A stretch of 42,500 nucleotides of DNA, taken from contig NC_081409.1 of NCBI RefSeq assembly GCF_030272615.1, positions 241,948,332-241,990,831 on the forward strand. Direction: 5' to 3'. The notes under the pieces were generated by a model. That model had not been told where the DNA came from and did no database searches. It saw only the letters and a list, made by a program, of their open reading frames with translations. This stretch comes from Cryptomeria japonica (taxonomy: Eukaryota > Streptophyta > Pinopsida > Cupressales > Cupressaceae). Positions 1-10,903 of the stretch are shown in pieces. A program made the translations under genes and the position numbers. Each line of letters starts with the position of its first letter. Position 1 is the first letter of the stretch.

Positions 1-318
1 CAAAGGAAGAGCAAAGAATTTGTGCCTCTTGCTGACAAGTCAAAGTTTCTATTCAAGACAAAATCCTTTACAAAGACCATTGGTAATGTTAAGAGAATCA
101 CATCCGACCATAACTTTGTTAAGACCAAGGGAAGAAGCTGATGACATCTCAGCCTTTCTGCTTCATTATTTGTTTGGCAGCCAAAAAAAGATCATTGTGA
201 ACAAAGATACCTTGCTCACCTCTAAGCACCACACCTGCACCAAAAGATTCGAATTGCCCTTAGATGCTCTGTCGAAGTTGATATTCAAAAATCCTTCTTG
301 GGGTCTCACCATACTGAT
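1..318 (-). pseudogene. LINE-type RNase H (RVT_3-like) remnant, copy A
   Basis: Read on the minus strand, this matches copy B. A segment reading GFLNINFDRASKGN gives the usual first strand and first catalytic Asp. After a frame change comes FGAGVVLRGEQGIF, then after a second shift QTNNEAERL with the catalytic Glu, then VGCDSLNITNGL with the second Asp. This order is that of the RNase H domain in plant non-LTR retrotransposons and related RVT_3 proteins. Several frame changes are needed, so it cannot make a protein. The C-terminal part lies before base 1. The plus-strand open frame at 20-340 is a shadow of this remnant. Confidence 0.6.
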
Positions 319-698
319 GGCTTCTAGAATTGTTAATTGATGTCAAGTGAGTAGTCTTTTTTGCATATCCTTATGGTCTATATGATTTTTATGTTTCCGC
401 TAAGTGTATTTGATTGTCATCAGTGTGATCTGCAGTGGTTGTGATAGCTTTTTTGTGTACATGTACGTTAATAGCTAAGGGTTTCAAAAGTATCGTTGTA
501 CCCTTAATGTACGTGGATTGACAAGATATGGTTTACTTTGGATGTTGGTCATAAGGTGAAAACCCAAGGTTATGCATTTTAAACAATACAGTAAGGTAAA
601 CGGAAAGAAATTCCATTGTGGGTTTCCACAAGGGGTTTATGTGCCAATTTGGCAACTTGTTTGGCAATAACCTGGAAAACAACCCTCCATATAAGTAG
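1..698. repeat. Tandem segmental duplication, copy A (cut by window start)
   Basis: Bases 1-698 recur at 1075-1772 with a constant offset of 1074 bp. By eye I see only a few substitutions and no obvious indel. Similarity stops abruptly at 698/1772. The copy contains an antisense RNase H remnant (1-318) and a non-coding tail. The low divergence suggests a recent duplication. Confidence 0.95.
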
Positions 699-937
699 GG
701 GACATTACACAAGAAGAAAAGGGGAATACAGTGGCAACTTGAAGATAACAATACTGTAGATTGATTCCACCCATGTTTACTCTAAAGTGCCCTTTGAAAT
801 AGGAGAAAATCACCAGTTCAATGTCCTCTACCCGTCCTTATCAATCTTCGAGGACTTAGTTAATAGACTGATCTTGATGTGTTGATTCTGGCTAAGAAGG
901 GGACATTACACAAGAAGAAAAGGGGACTACAGTGGCA
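697..937. repeat. 40-bp direct repeat pair (697-736 and 898-937)
   Basis: The same 40-bp string, beginning aggggacattacacaag, occurs twice 201 bp apart with one or two differences. Both copies lie at the edge of the tandem duplication: the first starts where copies A and B stop matching, the second begins the segment that continues into the RNase H remnant of copy B. The repeat may have seeded the duplication or marks an older insertion edge. Confidence 0.85.
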
Positions 938-959
938 TAAAAGCCAACTGTTCCCTAAG

Positions 960-1392
960 TACCAAATGAGATTCCAGATGCATGCCGTATAAAACTATGA
1001 AAGGCTCTTTCCACATCCACGTTGCCTAAAAATTCCACTGCCAAATTCACCTCCTGAAAGTAATGCAAGAAAGCCAAAGGAAGAGCAAAGAATTTGTGCC
1101 TCTTGCTGACAAGTCAAAGTTTCTATTCAAGACAAAATCCTTTACAAAGACCATTGGTAATGTTAAGAGAATCACATCCGACCATAACTTTGTTAAGACC
1201 AAGGGAAGAAGCTGATGACATCTCAGCCTTTCTGCTTCATTATTTGTTTGGCAGCCAAAAAAAGATCATTGTGAACAAAGATACCTTGCTCACCTCTAAG
1301 CACCACACCTGCACCAAAAGATTCGAATTGCCCTTAGATGCTCTGTCGAAGTTGATATTCAAAAATCCTTCTTGGGGTCTCACCATACTGAT
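960..1392 (-). pseudogene. LINE-type RNase H (RVT_3-like) remnant, copy B
   Basis: On the minus strand the reading runs from GFLNINFDRASKGN (near 1375-1335), through a glycine-rich strand FGAGVVLRGEQGIF, then QTNNEAERL, then VGCDSLNITNGL. The D, E and D positions of the RNase H fold are all recognisable. A C-terminal REVN-like piece, read FQEVNLAVEFL, lies near 1060-1020, where such domains usually carry the last conserved motif before an ADxLA segment. At least three frame changes break it. It lies antisense to, and probably in an intron of, the acetyltransferase gene downstream. It is a dead retroelement fragment, not a host gene. Confidence 0.65.
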
Positions 1393-1772
1393 GGCTTCTA
1401 GAATTGTTAATTGATGTCAAGTGAGTAGTCTTTTTTGCATATCCTTATGGTCTATATGATTTTTATGTTTCCGCTAAGTGTATTTGATTGTCATCAGTGT
1501 GATCTGCAGTGGTTGTGATAGCTTTTTTGTGTACATGTACGTTAATAGCTAAGGGTTTCAAAAGTACCGTTGTACCCTTAATGTACGTGGATTGGCAAGA
1601 TATGGTTTACTTTGGATGTTGGTCATAAGGTGAAAACCCAAGGTTATGCATTTTAAACAATACAGTAAGGTAAACGGAAAGAAATTCCATTGTGGGTTTC
1701 CACAAGGGGTTTATGTGCCAATTTGGCAACTTGTTTGGCAATAACCTGGAAAACAACCCTCCACATAAGTAG
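1075..1772. repeat. Tandem segmental duplication, copy B
   Basis: Matches 1-698 at an offset of 1074 bp, with differences near 1568, 1595 and 1764. After 1772 the sequence becomes unrelated to copy A's continuation. The duplicated unit lies upstream of the GNAT exon at 2609, so it was probably tolerated as intronic sequence. Confidence 0.95.
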
Positions 1773-2608
1773 AAGAACTTTAAGCTTCAGTTCTGTTATT
1801 CTGAGGGGAGGCATCTTTTTAGAACAATCTGTATATGTGAGCACTGAGTTAGATATGGTTGTAGATGGATTCAAGTTAGGAAGCATACGTCTGAGTTAGA
1901 GTCTCGTGATCATTCCCTTCTAATTTTGAATGCTAGAATTTGAAGTTATTAGGTGGTTACATTACTGTGTGCAAAATGTTTTAGCCATGGCTTGGCATGT
2001 TACTTGTAGTAGTTCAGTCTCTTGAACTTGTTTAATTTTTATTTAATATTTGTTGCATTTATGGCATCAAAACATTCAAAACTTATAACAAACCATAGAA
2101 ACATGAAATTGGTTCTTGTAGTCTTTAGCATGAAATCTTTCCACAAGTGAATTTTCTTGAACTGTCTGTATTTTTGTAAATTAATGAAATTTTGCCTGGT
2201 TATTTATCATTCTAGTAAAAGAAACTGATATGACTTGTTGAAAATATTGCTCTGATAAAATAGGAAGGCAAACCAAAAAAATTCCTCCACTTTTTGCAAA
2301 TAAAATCATCCACAGAGGTATCTGAAGCATTCAACAGCTACAATATAAAAATTTCTTGCATTTCAAAGTTTGCATGTGATCCTTGCAAGTTCTATTTAAT
2401 CTCTGTTGTGTGCAACAAATGCACATTTGCAACCATTAATTTGATATTTTAAACATTTCAGTATATTTGTTGACTGGTGTTTGTGACTGTTGAGTTGCCC
2501 TTAAATTCAAGTGCCCAGTTGCATTTCTATTTTATGGTCGAATTATTAGAGGGTGCAATCATAGCCCCTGACCACTGTTTTCAGTTTAACATGTGTACCT
2601 GCATGCAG
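1773..2608 (+). other. Probable intron sequence upstream of the GNAT terminal exon
   Basis: AT-rich sequence with no coding frame I can recognise. It ends in gtacctgcatgcag at 2595-2608, a plausible 3' splice acceptor directly before the homologous exon. The short open frame at 1690-1899 shows no known motif. No other GNAT exon is visible upstream in the window, so the intron probably extends past base 1; gymnosperm introns are often long. Confidence 0.5.
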
Positions 2609-2784
2609 GTATGACCGATCTTTATGTTCATGTAGAGGTGGATAATGATGGTGCAAGATGCCTTTACGAGAAGAGTGGTTTTATATATGAAAGTGGTGAG
2701 CCTGCCTGGAGAGCAAGGTTTCTAGGTCGCCCCCGTCGATTTTTATTATGGGCAAATATGAACAAGCTTCTCTCTCATCCATAG
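2609..2784 (+). CDS. GNAT-family N-acetyltransferase, terminal exon (partial gene)
   Basis: The exon encodes the C-terminal half of a GCN5-related acetyltransferase fold. MTDLYVHVEVDNDGARCLY is the beta strand and helix carrying the N-x-x-A-x-x-LY acetyl-CoA-side motif. EKSGFIYESG follows, then PAWRARFLGRPRRFLLW, which is characteristic of the plant plastid GNAT group that acetylates protein N-termini and lysines. The frame ends at TAG 2782-2784. The acceptor AG at 2607-2608 splits a glycine codon (G|GT), which fits the Gly expected before MTDLYVHV. The frame could be opened further upstream only with a GTG start, so I begin the exon at the splice site. The remainder of the gene lies beyond the window, with a tandem duplication in the intron. 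No stop or frameshift breaks the exon, so it may belong to a functional gene; retention as a pseudogene fragment is also possible. Confidence 0.8.
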
Positions 2785-4100
2785 GTTTTCCTAATTTAAT
2801 GGTGGGGAGTTGCAAGGTAGTGTAGCTTGACCCTTTTCAAAGATTAGTTACATGCCAGGCAGTTTCCACGTCTGAAAATGCTTGGGCTTATGTTATCTCA
2901 TGATTACCATAAAGCAAGGTGTAACCAGTTGTATGTAACACATAAATTTGGTTTCACTCTATTTTATCTCATTCTTTCTTTCACGTGGCATGTAAGGATG
3001 TTAGTGGGCTTTGGAAAATTAATTGTAAACTAAAGCATTTGCGTCTTCATCATAAATGTCGTGTCAGTAATCTCTGAAAGGTGCAGAGTTAGAAGCTAGT
3101 TTATTTGATAACGTTCATGTTATATGGCAGTAAGAGAATTCACTGGAATCATGGAGGTATCAGTACTACTATGCTATATCTAATTGTTTTACCATGTTAT
3201 GAATAAACTTGCAAACTGCCTTGAAGATATTGATCATGCTGAAGTGGAGAACATGAAAATATAACTTGACAATTGATGCAGGGCACCCTTGCAGTTATGC
3301 ACGCATTTTGACTTACCACGGCTAAGTTGGGATTAATATTTAAAGAATTGTTCCTTTTTTCTTGAGGTTACACTTTTGGTCTTGGCTTAGTAAAAAAGAA
3401 ATTATATTAAAGCTCTGGTGTTTAAGATTATAGATGAGAAGAATGTAATGTGCAAATAGAAGCCTCTACATGTTCAAATGCAATAATAGACTTTGATTAA
3501 GTTTATCAAGGAACTTCTGTGGAATTTTTCTGCTAGTTGTTTTTGTCTAACATTTTGGTGAAGAGGGAGCAATGCTATTCTTTTCTTTCAATAAAGTGAA
3601 AGGCTCCCCTGTACCTGAACAAATTTTCGAATTGGTAGCTAAGAGATGAACTAATGGTACTGAAAAAAGCTACAGTAGTTTTTGAGACTGGAGATTTCAC
3701 TAATGACACTGCAAAAGATATGGATAAGATTAACGACCAAATAAAAACACTAATAAAACCATTTGGACTAGCAACAATGTCCAGGCAAGGCACTTCTACT
3801 ACTGAATTCCATAGCCACGGAGCTGGCTACAGATTGGAAAGGTGGATGTTGGTGTTGCCAAGAGGAGGAGATAGTCTGGCTTCTCAAATATCAATGATGC
3901 AAAGTCCTGTTCTTGTTTGATTGTTTGTGCTGAAGATCTTGCAGAATTTTCCTCCTAGAACCATTAGTATCCTGAAAGGATGTCATAAGAGTTTTCATTC
4001 TATTGGACCGACATGATCTGAAATTTTCTTACCATGTTGTAAAGTACCACACCCCTGTGGTCCTCATAAAGAATCAAAGAAATAAAGCCATCGAAATGCT
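2785..4100 (+). other. GNAT 3' flank; holds one unrecognised 88-codon open frame
   Basis: About 1.3 kb of AT-rich sequence after the GNAT stop, probably 3' UTR and intergenic DNA. The frame 3654-3920 would encode 88 residues including KKATVVFETGDFTND and DMDKINDQIKTLIKPFG. I cannot assign it; there is an in-frame stop shortly upstream and no clear signal for a start. It may be a chance frame or a decayed fragment. Otherwise I see nothing here up to the copia target site. Confidence 0.35.
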
Positions 4101-4105
4101 TAAAC
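4101..4105. repeat. Target site duplication of copia element, left copy
   Basis: taaac directly before the left LTR, repeated exactly at 10258-10262 after the right LTR. Five base pairs is the usual copia duplication size. Confidence 0.92.
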
Positions 4106-4898
4106 TGTAAAAGTATTGCAATTTCCAATTTAATGGACAAGTTATATGCAGGATGGTGTATTTTCATTTAGATATTATGATTATGACACTAATATTGTTA
4201 TATTTCTTTTTCTGCAGGTAAGGAGGATGAACATGTATCAATTTCAATGTCATCTCCTTTAATTTGGATGATGTATAAATAGTAAGATAGCCACGATCAA
4301 GTGGCACCTTGATCGGACATGTCTTTTAGACATGTCCGACCAAGATGTCACTTGGTCATGACTCTTACAACCATCAACCGATCCATAATGATAACTAATC
4401 GGTGCTATAAACATACCCGATAATGAATCGGTATGATAGTTAATGGTAACAGATCTATAAGCATACCCGATAATGAATTGGTATCATTGTTAATGGTAAC
4501 AGATCTATAAGCATACTCGATAATGAATCGGTATCAAAGCAAATGATAATGGATCAATATAAACACATCGATAATGAATCGGTTAAAGTAAACAATAACA
4601 ATAACTGTTAGCATTATATGCTATCGGGTTAATACCCGATAGTATATTAATGCCGATTCATATATGAATCGACATTAATATGCTATCGGGTTAATACCCC
4701 GATAGCATTTAGATTGATGCTTAACATAATTAAGTAGGTCATCAATCTAATCCATCATTATCCAATATCAATATTATAATTATGATCAATGTTATAGTCT
4801 AATAAACATAAAGCATGAATAAGTAAACTAATAACAGAATAGAGGAGATTAATGACTTAGGAGAGTCTTATCTTGCAGAAGCTACTAATGCATTAACA
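4106..4898 (-). repeat. 3' LTR of copia element (793 bp)
   Basis: On the plus strand it starts TGTAAAAGTATTG and ends GCATTAACA, so in element orientation it begins TGTTAATGC and ends in CA. It pairs with 9460-10257. It contains many inverted repeats: three back to back at 4295-4314, 4315-4337 and 4338-4357; four copies of a CCGAT-loop-ATCGG unit between 4410 and 4585, spaced ~50 bp; and stems at 4621-4642, 4645-4680 and 4683-4705. Confidence 0.96.
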
Positions 4899-4907
4899 CT
4901 CCCTCTT
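4899..4907 (-). other. Polypurine tract of copia element
   Basis: Reads AAGAGGGAG on the minus strand, immediately before the TGTTAATGC start of the 3' LTR. It is the expected primer for plus-strand DNA synthesis. Confidence 0.88.
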
Positions 4908-5439
4908 AGCTTTTGGAAGATAGATAAAGTAATCTGCATCACATTTCTTTTCCATAATATCAGTCTCCAAGAATATATATCCTATACATATGATATGAAG
5001 TATCATTAGGACATAAGATACAAATATAAAACATCACTCTATAGAGTATCACCCAACCATGTGATATAAAAGATTCATCATTTTGTTATGACAAGATATC
5101 ACCTAAACACGTGATATCAGTATTGCTTAAACACGCAATACTAAAGATAAACATATGAGGATGGTTAAATTCTCATCTTATCCAGATTGTGATATGTGCA
5201 CAAACATTTTATACAAATGTTTTATCACAACACCATCATGGCACATCCATGACATACCAGAGATCCAACATGATAACTGGTTTGAGAATCATAAGATCAT
5301 CACCTTATGATGTCTACATACAAGTGTTCATAATCTGAGAGATCGTCACCTTTTAGATATGAACACAGGGGGCAAAACCCAGAATGTCTTAACATGACAA
5401 AAGAAGTTTACATTTTCAACATCTTATTTACAAAACAGA
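4908..5439 (-). other. Copia 3' untranslated region with short hairpins
   Basis: About 530 bp between the RNase H stop and the PPT, without an open frame. It contains paired words such as gatatcac/gtgatatc (near 5095-5128), agtattgc/gcaatact (5128-5152) and a blunt match to a second region of this window, 15941-16510. The shared string is a block around agatcatcacct, acaagtgttcat and agatcgtcacc. Confidence 0.7.
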
Positions 5440-8400
5440 TTACCTTTCTATCATACCTAAACCCTTTCTGAAGTGATCAACCTTCACTCTGGAAAGTGGT
5501 TTGGTCAGAATATCTGCAGTTTGATCTCCCGTACTAACATATTCTAATTTGATCACATTTTTGTCTACCATGTCTCGTACATAATGGTATGGGATCTTAA
5601 TATGTTTGGATCTATCATGGAACACTGGATTCACTGAAAGTTTTATGCAGCTTTGATTGTCGCAATGGATGATAGTAGGTTTCATCGGATTATCAAACAA
5701 TCCCATAAGTAACTTTCTAAGCCACACCGCTTCTCGGGCAGCCATGGAGGCTGCAATGTATTCGGCCTCGGTGGAACTTTGTGCTACAGAAGACTGCTTT
5801 CTGCTGATCTAGGATATCATGGCTGATCCCAAACTAAAGCAGCACCCAGAGGTGCTTTTCCGGTCAGTCACACTTCCAACCCAATCTGAATCTATGAATC
5901 CGTGTAGATTAAGATCAATTTTATGATACTTGAGACCAAGATTTAAGGTGCCTTGTAAATATCTCATAATGTGTTTTACTGCTACCAGGTGTATCTCCTT
6001 TGGCTCACACATAAACTGACTCAAACCATTTACTGCATAGCAGATATTTGGTCTTGTATTTACCAGATACATAAGAGACCCAATCATTTGCCTGTATAGA
6101 GTGGGGTCAGTAGAAGGTGATTCTGTTGCTACTTCTTTAAGTTTATGAAGATTGGTTTCCATTGGAGCAGTCATGGGTCTGTAGTTTAGCATTCCAAATC
6201 TCTTCGGGATGTCCAATGTATACTTGCCTTGGTTTAGAACAATGTTAGCAGAATTCTGCCATACTTCCAACCCTAGGAAATAATGAAGGAATCCCAAGTC
6301 CTTCATATCAAATTCTTTGGATAGCTCTTTCTTGCATTGATCTATAAGGTGATCTTCTCCTATGATTAATAAGTCATCAACATATAAAATCATTATCAGC
6401 ATATCACCTTTATTTTGTTTGTAGTAGAGATTAGGATCTGCATCATTTTTAGAGAAGCCTAGTTTTGATAGATATGTGTCAATTCTTTCATACCAAGCCC
6501 TAGGAGCCTGTTTGAGCCCATATAGAGCTTTCTTGAGTCTACACACATAAGATTCTGCATGGTGGATCTCAAACCCTTCAGGTTGCTCTAGGTATACTTC
6601 TTCAAATATCTCTCCATTAAGAAAAGTTGTCTTTACATCCATTTGATGTACCTTCCATCCCTTTGCTGCTGCAATGGCTAGTACAGTCCTTACTGAGGTA
6701 TATCTGGCTACAGGAGCAAATGTTTCTTCATAGTCTATTCCTTCCTTTTGAGAAAATCCTCTAGCTACAAATCTTGCCTTATATTTTTCAATGCTGTCAT
6801 CTGCTGCATGTTTGATCTTGAAAAACCATTTAGAAGAAACAACAGATTTCTTAGTTGGTCTAGGAACAATTTCCCATACATCATTTTTCATTATGGATTG
6901 ATACTCTTCAGACATAGCATCCTTCCATACTTGATGTTTAAGGGCATCTATTACATTGTCAGGTTCGTTTTTAGATAGATCATTCATAAGAGCAACATAG
7001 CTAGTAAATTTATTAGGTCTTTTGCTTTCTCTGAAGGTTCCAGAAGGAGCAGCAAACCTCTGAACTTCTTCTACTGTTTTGGTGGCCCATAGTGGTCTTT
7101 TCTTGAGATTTCTAGGTGAGTGTTCATTTTCATTTTCAGTTTCATTTAGATTCTCCCTTTGAAACTCACGGGCAGGATTTTCATCTAAGTTAAAGGTAGG
7201 TACATAGATTTCGGGTTCTATGAAGTTTTGAGCTCTTTTGAAAGCCAGGTCCTCTTCAAAGACTACATCCCTACTTAGTTCAATATTTCTTTGACCAGGT
7301 ACATAGATTCTGTAGGCTTTGGAGGTTTCACTATATCCTACAAGCAATCCTCTTTTTCCAGAAGGCTCTAGTTTTAGTCTCTTTTCTTTAGGTATATGGA
7401 TATAGACAGGGCATCCAAATATCCTAAGGTCACTAATATCAGGCTTAATTTTAGTGAATACTTCCTCAGGAGTTTTGTCCTCAAGATGGGAGTGAGGGCA
7501 TCTGTTCTGTATATATATAGCGGTGCTGGATGCTTCAGCCCAGAGATTTGTGTTAAGGTTTTGATCTAGGATCATGGCCTTAACAGCTTCAACTATAGTC
7601 CTATTTTTCCTTTACGCTACCCCATTTTGTTGGGGGTTATAAGGTATAGTGAGCTCCCTCTTAATCCCATTATCTCTACAAAAAATTTTAAATGAATCTG
7701 AGGTGTATTCTCCCCCATTGTCGGTTCTTAGGGTTTTAACTTTGTTTCCTGAGTGGTTTTCAGTTAGTGATTTAAATTCTTTAAACCTAGAGAGGATCTC
7801 TTCTGAATCTTTACTTTTTAGTAAGTAGATCCAAGTCTACCTAGAGTAGTCATCAACAAATATTACATAATACAAGAATCCCCCTAGAGAGGATACGAAC
7901 ATAGGTCTGCATACATCAGAATGAACTAATTCTAGAATTTTACTAGTTTTCCTAGTACTATTTTGAAATGCACCTTTGGTATTTTTACCTAGGGCACATC
8001 CTTTGCATGCCCCTAAATGATCTTGCTTTAACTTGGGTAGACCTATGACAAGGTTTCCCGTTGAAGATAAAGCCCTAAAATTCAAATGGCCTAATCTTCT
8101 ATGCCAAACTTCATTTGCATTAGTGGTTTCATGGATTAGGGCTAGGTTGGGTTCCGTTCACAGCCCATACAAATAGCTCCATCTCTGTCCAATGGTCTTT
8201 GCCTTCTTGATGGAGGAGTTCCTTGGCCAAGCCAATACTCTATTGTCCATGAATGCCACTCTGTATCCATTATCTTCCAGTGTCGATATAGAGACTAAAT
8301 TTCTTCAGATGTCGGAGACATATAGTACTCCTTCGAGCCGCAAGGTTATGCTTGTCTTCAATTTGATGGTGCAGGTTCCTACTCCTTTGACTAGATGTGT

Positions 8401-9366
8401 GGAGTCATCTCCGATGGTTACGTCCTCATCACTCTCCTCTGTCATGGAATCAAGTACTTCTCTAAACCTAGTGATGTGCCTGGATGAACCACTGTCAATC
8501 ACCCATGAGTTGATTTTGTTAGAAGCTTGGCTTGTAAGTGCCGAGTAGAATACGTATTTCCCGGAGTCATCTTCCCCTTTAGTCTTTCCCGTTTTGACAA
8601 ATGTAGCATGTTTGTTGGTTCTTTCTAGGCACTTTGCAACAAAGTGTCTGAACTGATCACATCTGTAACATTGAATGTGAGATAAATCCTTCTTTGAAGT
8701 ATTCTTGCCTTGACGACCTTTTCTCTTTCTAAACTGCCTTTTCTTGTTTTGCTTGGTGGAGTTGGTGTTTAGAACTTGTAGGTCTTCATCTATATTCTTA
8801 TGTTTCATTCCCATCTTGTTCAATCTTGATTCTTCTTTGAGACAATCATCCCTTAATCTTTCAAACTTGGGATATTTGGACCTTGCACTGATGCCTTGGA
8901 TGAATGTGCTCCATCCACTAGGCAACCCATCTAAAGCAATGAGTGTTAACTCTTTGCTTTGGATATCGTAGTCCAGAGTTGCTAGTTCATCTTTTAGAAC
9001 TGATATCCGCATAAAGTAGGCGTTGATTGTCTCCCCTTTCTTCATGGTGATATGATTTATTTCTCGTTTTAATGCTAGAGTTCGACTTGCATTTGATATC
9101 TCAAATGTGCTTTCAAGAGCTTTGAACATTTTATAGGCTGTCTGATGTTTTCTTATGATGGGCATTATGTTGTTTCTCACCCCATCAACTATTATTTTTA
9201 TTGCCTTTTCATTTCCCTCAATCCATGCTGTTTTGTCAGGTTCATTTTTAGTTTGAACAAATGAATCCACTTTGTTCTCCTTTAAGATCATTTGAATTCT
9301 GAATTTTCAGGCTGAAAAATCATCGCCACCTCCGAGTCTGTCTTCGAATCTGATAACACTGGCCAT
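5440..9366 (-). pseudogene. Copia gag-pol polyprotein, six nonsense codons
   Basis: One frame runs from ATG at 9366-9364 to the stop at 5442-5440, about 1,308 codons, with no net frameshift: all open pieces share the same phase. Gag carries a CCHC zinc knuckle (CYRCDQFRHFVAKC, near 8655). Protease has WVIDSGSSRHIT with the DSG active site. A GAG-pre-integrase segment (VWHRRLGHL) follows, then integrase with HSDV, TDNGGEY and PQQNGVA positions, although the Glu after the last motif is now a stop. RT has YVDD (near 6390) and the RNase H has DSDW, STEAEY and HCDNQS. The stops are TGA 9307-9309 (in place of a usual Trp), TGA 8305-8307, TGA 8158-8160, TAG 7837-7839, TAA 7612-7614 and TAG 5809-5811 (Trp position). 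The start was chosen because MASVIRFEDRL fits copia gag N-termini and begins 80 bp after the PBS. Confidence 0.93.
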
Positions 9367-9446
9367 TTGAAGAAATGTGATGTAGTATATAAACTTGTTC
9401 TTAAATTTGTTTCACGAAATTGAATAGCCTCAAGTTCGATCAACTT

Positions 9447-9459
9447 GGCTCTGATACCA
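9447..9459 (-). other. Primer binding site, initiator methionine tRNA
   Basis: Minus strand reads TGGTATCAGAGCC, directly inside the 5' LTR. TGGTATCAGAGC is the classical plant copia PBS complementary to the 3' end of initiator tRNA-Met. Confidence 0.95.
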
Positions 9460-10257
9460 TGTAAAAGTATTGCAATTTCCAATTTAATGGACAAGTTATA
9501 TGCAGGATGGTATATTTTCGTTTTGATATTATGATTATGACACTAATATTGTTATATTTCTTTTTCTGCAGGTAAGGAGGATGAACATGTATCGATTTCA
9601 ATGTCATCTCCTTTAATTTGGATGATGTATAAATAGTAAGATAGCCACGATCAAGTGGCACCTTGATCGGACATGTCTTTTAGACATGTCCAACCAAGAT
9701 GTCACTTGGTCATGATCTTACAACCATCAACCGATCCATAATGATAACTAATCGGTGCTATAAACATACCCGATAATGAATCGGTATCATCGTTAATGGT
9801 AACAGATCTATAAGCATACCCGATAATGAATCGATATCATTGTTAATGGTAACAGATCTATAAGCATACCCGATAATGAATCGGTATCAAAGCAAATGAT
9901 GATGGATCATTATAAACACACTGATAATGAATCGGTTAAAGTAAACAATAACAATAACAATAACTGTTAGCATTATATGCTACCGAGTTAATACCCCGAT
10001 AGTATATTAATGCCGATTCATATATGAATCGACATTAATATGCTATCGAGTTAATAGCCCGATAGCATTTAGATTGACGCTTAACATAGTTAAGTAGGTC
10101 ATCAATCTAATCCATCATTATCCAATATCAAATCATAATTATGATCAATGTTATAGTTTGATAAACATAAAGCATGAATAAGTAAACTAATAACAGAATA
10201 GAGGAGATTAATGAGTTAGGAGAGTCTTATCTTGCAGAAGCTACTAATGCATTAACA
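9460..10257 (-). repeat. 5' LTR of copia element (798 bp)
   Basis: Partner of 4106-4898 with the same ends. Differences include scattered transitions and a 6-bp AAC-type expansion near 9945-9960. It retains the same series of inverted repeats; in places the stems differ from the left copy, for example ctaccgag versus ctatcggg, which weakens pairing. Confidence 0.96.
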
Positions 10258-10262
10258 TAAAC
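10258..10262. repeat. Target site duplication of copia element, right copy
   Basis: taaac, identical to 4101-4105. Confidence 0.92.
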
Positions 10263-10903
10263 AAATAACCAAACAAAGTCAATTTTTGTTTGGCTTAGGC
10301 ACCTAAAAACAAAATGTTCCTCAATTTTATCTTTCCGTTCAAAAAGTTTAAAATTCTTTTTGGTCCCTTGATATGTCATGATTTGTCTTTTGTAACAAAG
10401 TCAACCGAATTTTGCAAAACATTGATGCTTTCAATGATGAAGGGATTTTTTCCCCTTTTATATAGAAGGATCGATGACAAACTCTTTTTTTTTTTAAATT
10501 CGCTTTACTTTATGCTTAGAAAACCTATAAATCCCACTCCTATGAAGGTCTGAATGAAAAAGTAGGATTATGACACTAGTACATATGTCCAACCCTCCTT
10601 TATCACTTTTTAATTAAATCCTCTAAATAGTGGAATTAAGGGATTTTCCCTATATATTGTATGCAAGTTCTCAAAAAAGAGGGTTGATTATGTTTTGAAG
10701 AAATTTCCCAAGTTTTTAGTAGTAGGATCTTCTTTGGTAGTCTCATTTTTTGTAGTAGGATTGTTAAGTTTGTTTTGAAGAATTTTTCCAAGCTTGCAAG
10801 GAAGGATCAAGGAAGGCTAGGCTTGAAGTTTTGGAGAGGATTCTACATCAAGCTTCAAGTATCCAGGTTCTCCTCCTTTTATTTGAATCATGTTTCTTGT
10901 GTT
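10263..10903. other. AT-rich spacer, no recognised feature
   Basis: No convincing coding frame or repeat. The 79-codon frame at 10314-10553 is Phe/Leu-rich and low in complexity, and has no known motif. Confidence 0.5.

Larger units (their letters stand above)
4106..10257 (-). mobile_element. Full-length Ty1/copia LTR retrotransposon (inactivated)
   Basis: A structurally complete 6,152-bp copia element on the minus strand, flanked by a perfect 5-bp duplication (taaac). In element order it has the 5' LTR (9460-10257), an initiator-Met tRNA PBS (9447-9459), one gag-pol frame (9366-5440), a 3' UTR rich in hairpins (5439-4908), a polypurine tract (4907-4899) and the 3' LTR (4898-4106). Domain order gag, protease, integrase, RT, RNase H is that of copia. 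By hand I count roughly 25 substitutions between the two LTRs over ~790 bp, about 3 percent, plus a few small indels. The coding frame contains six nonsense codons, so it cannot move by itself. Lineage within copia is not assigned; a Tork-like element is possible. Confidence 0.97.

Noticed and set aside
20-1414. Two identical 106-codon plus-strand frames (20-340, 1094-1414)
   Set aside because: They are antisense shadows of the RNase H remnant, whose motifs are on the minus strand.
8192-8548. 118-codon plus-strand frame
   Set aside because: It is antisense to the copia protease region and has no motif.
9288-9661. Short minus-strand frames overlapping the start of gag and the 5' LTR
   Set aside because: They are out of phase with gag or run through the PBS and LTR; the gag start at 9366 explains the region better.
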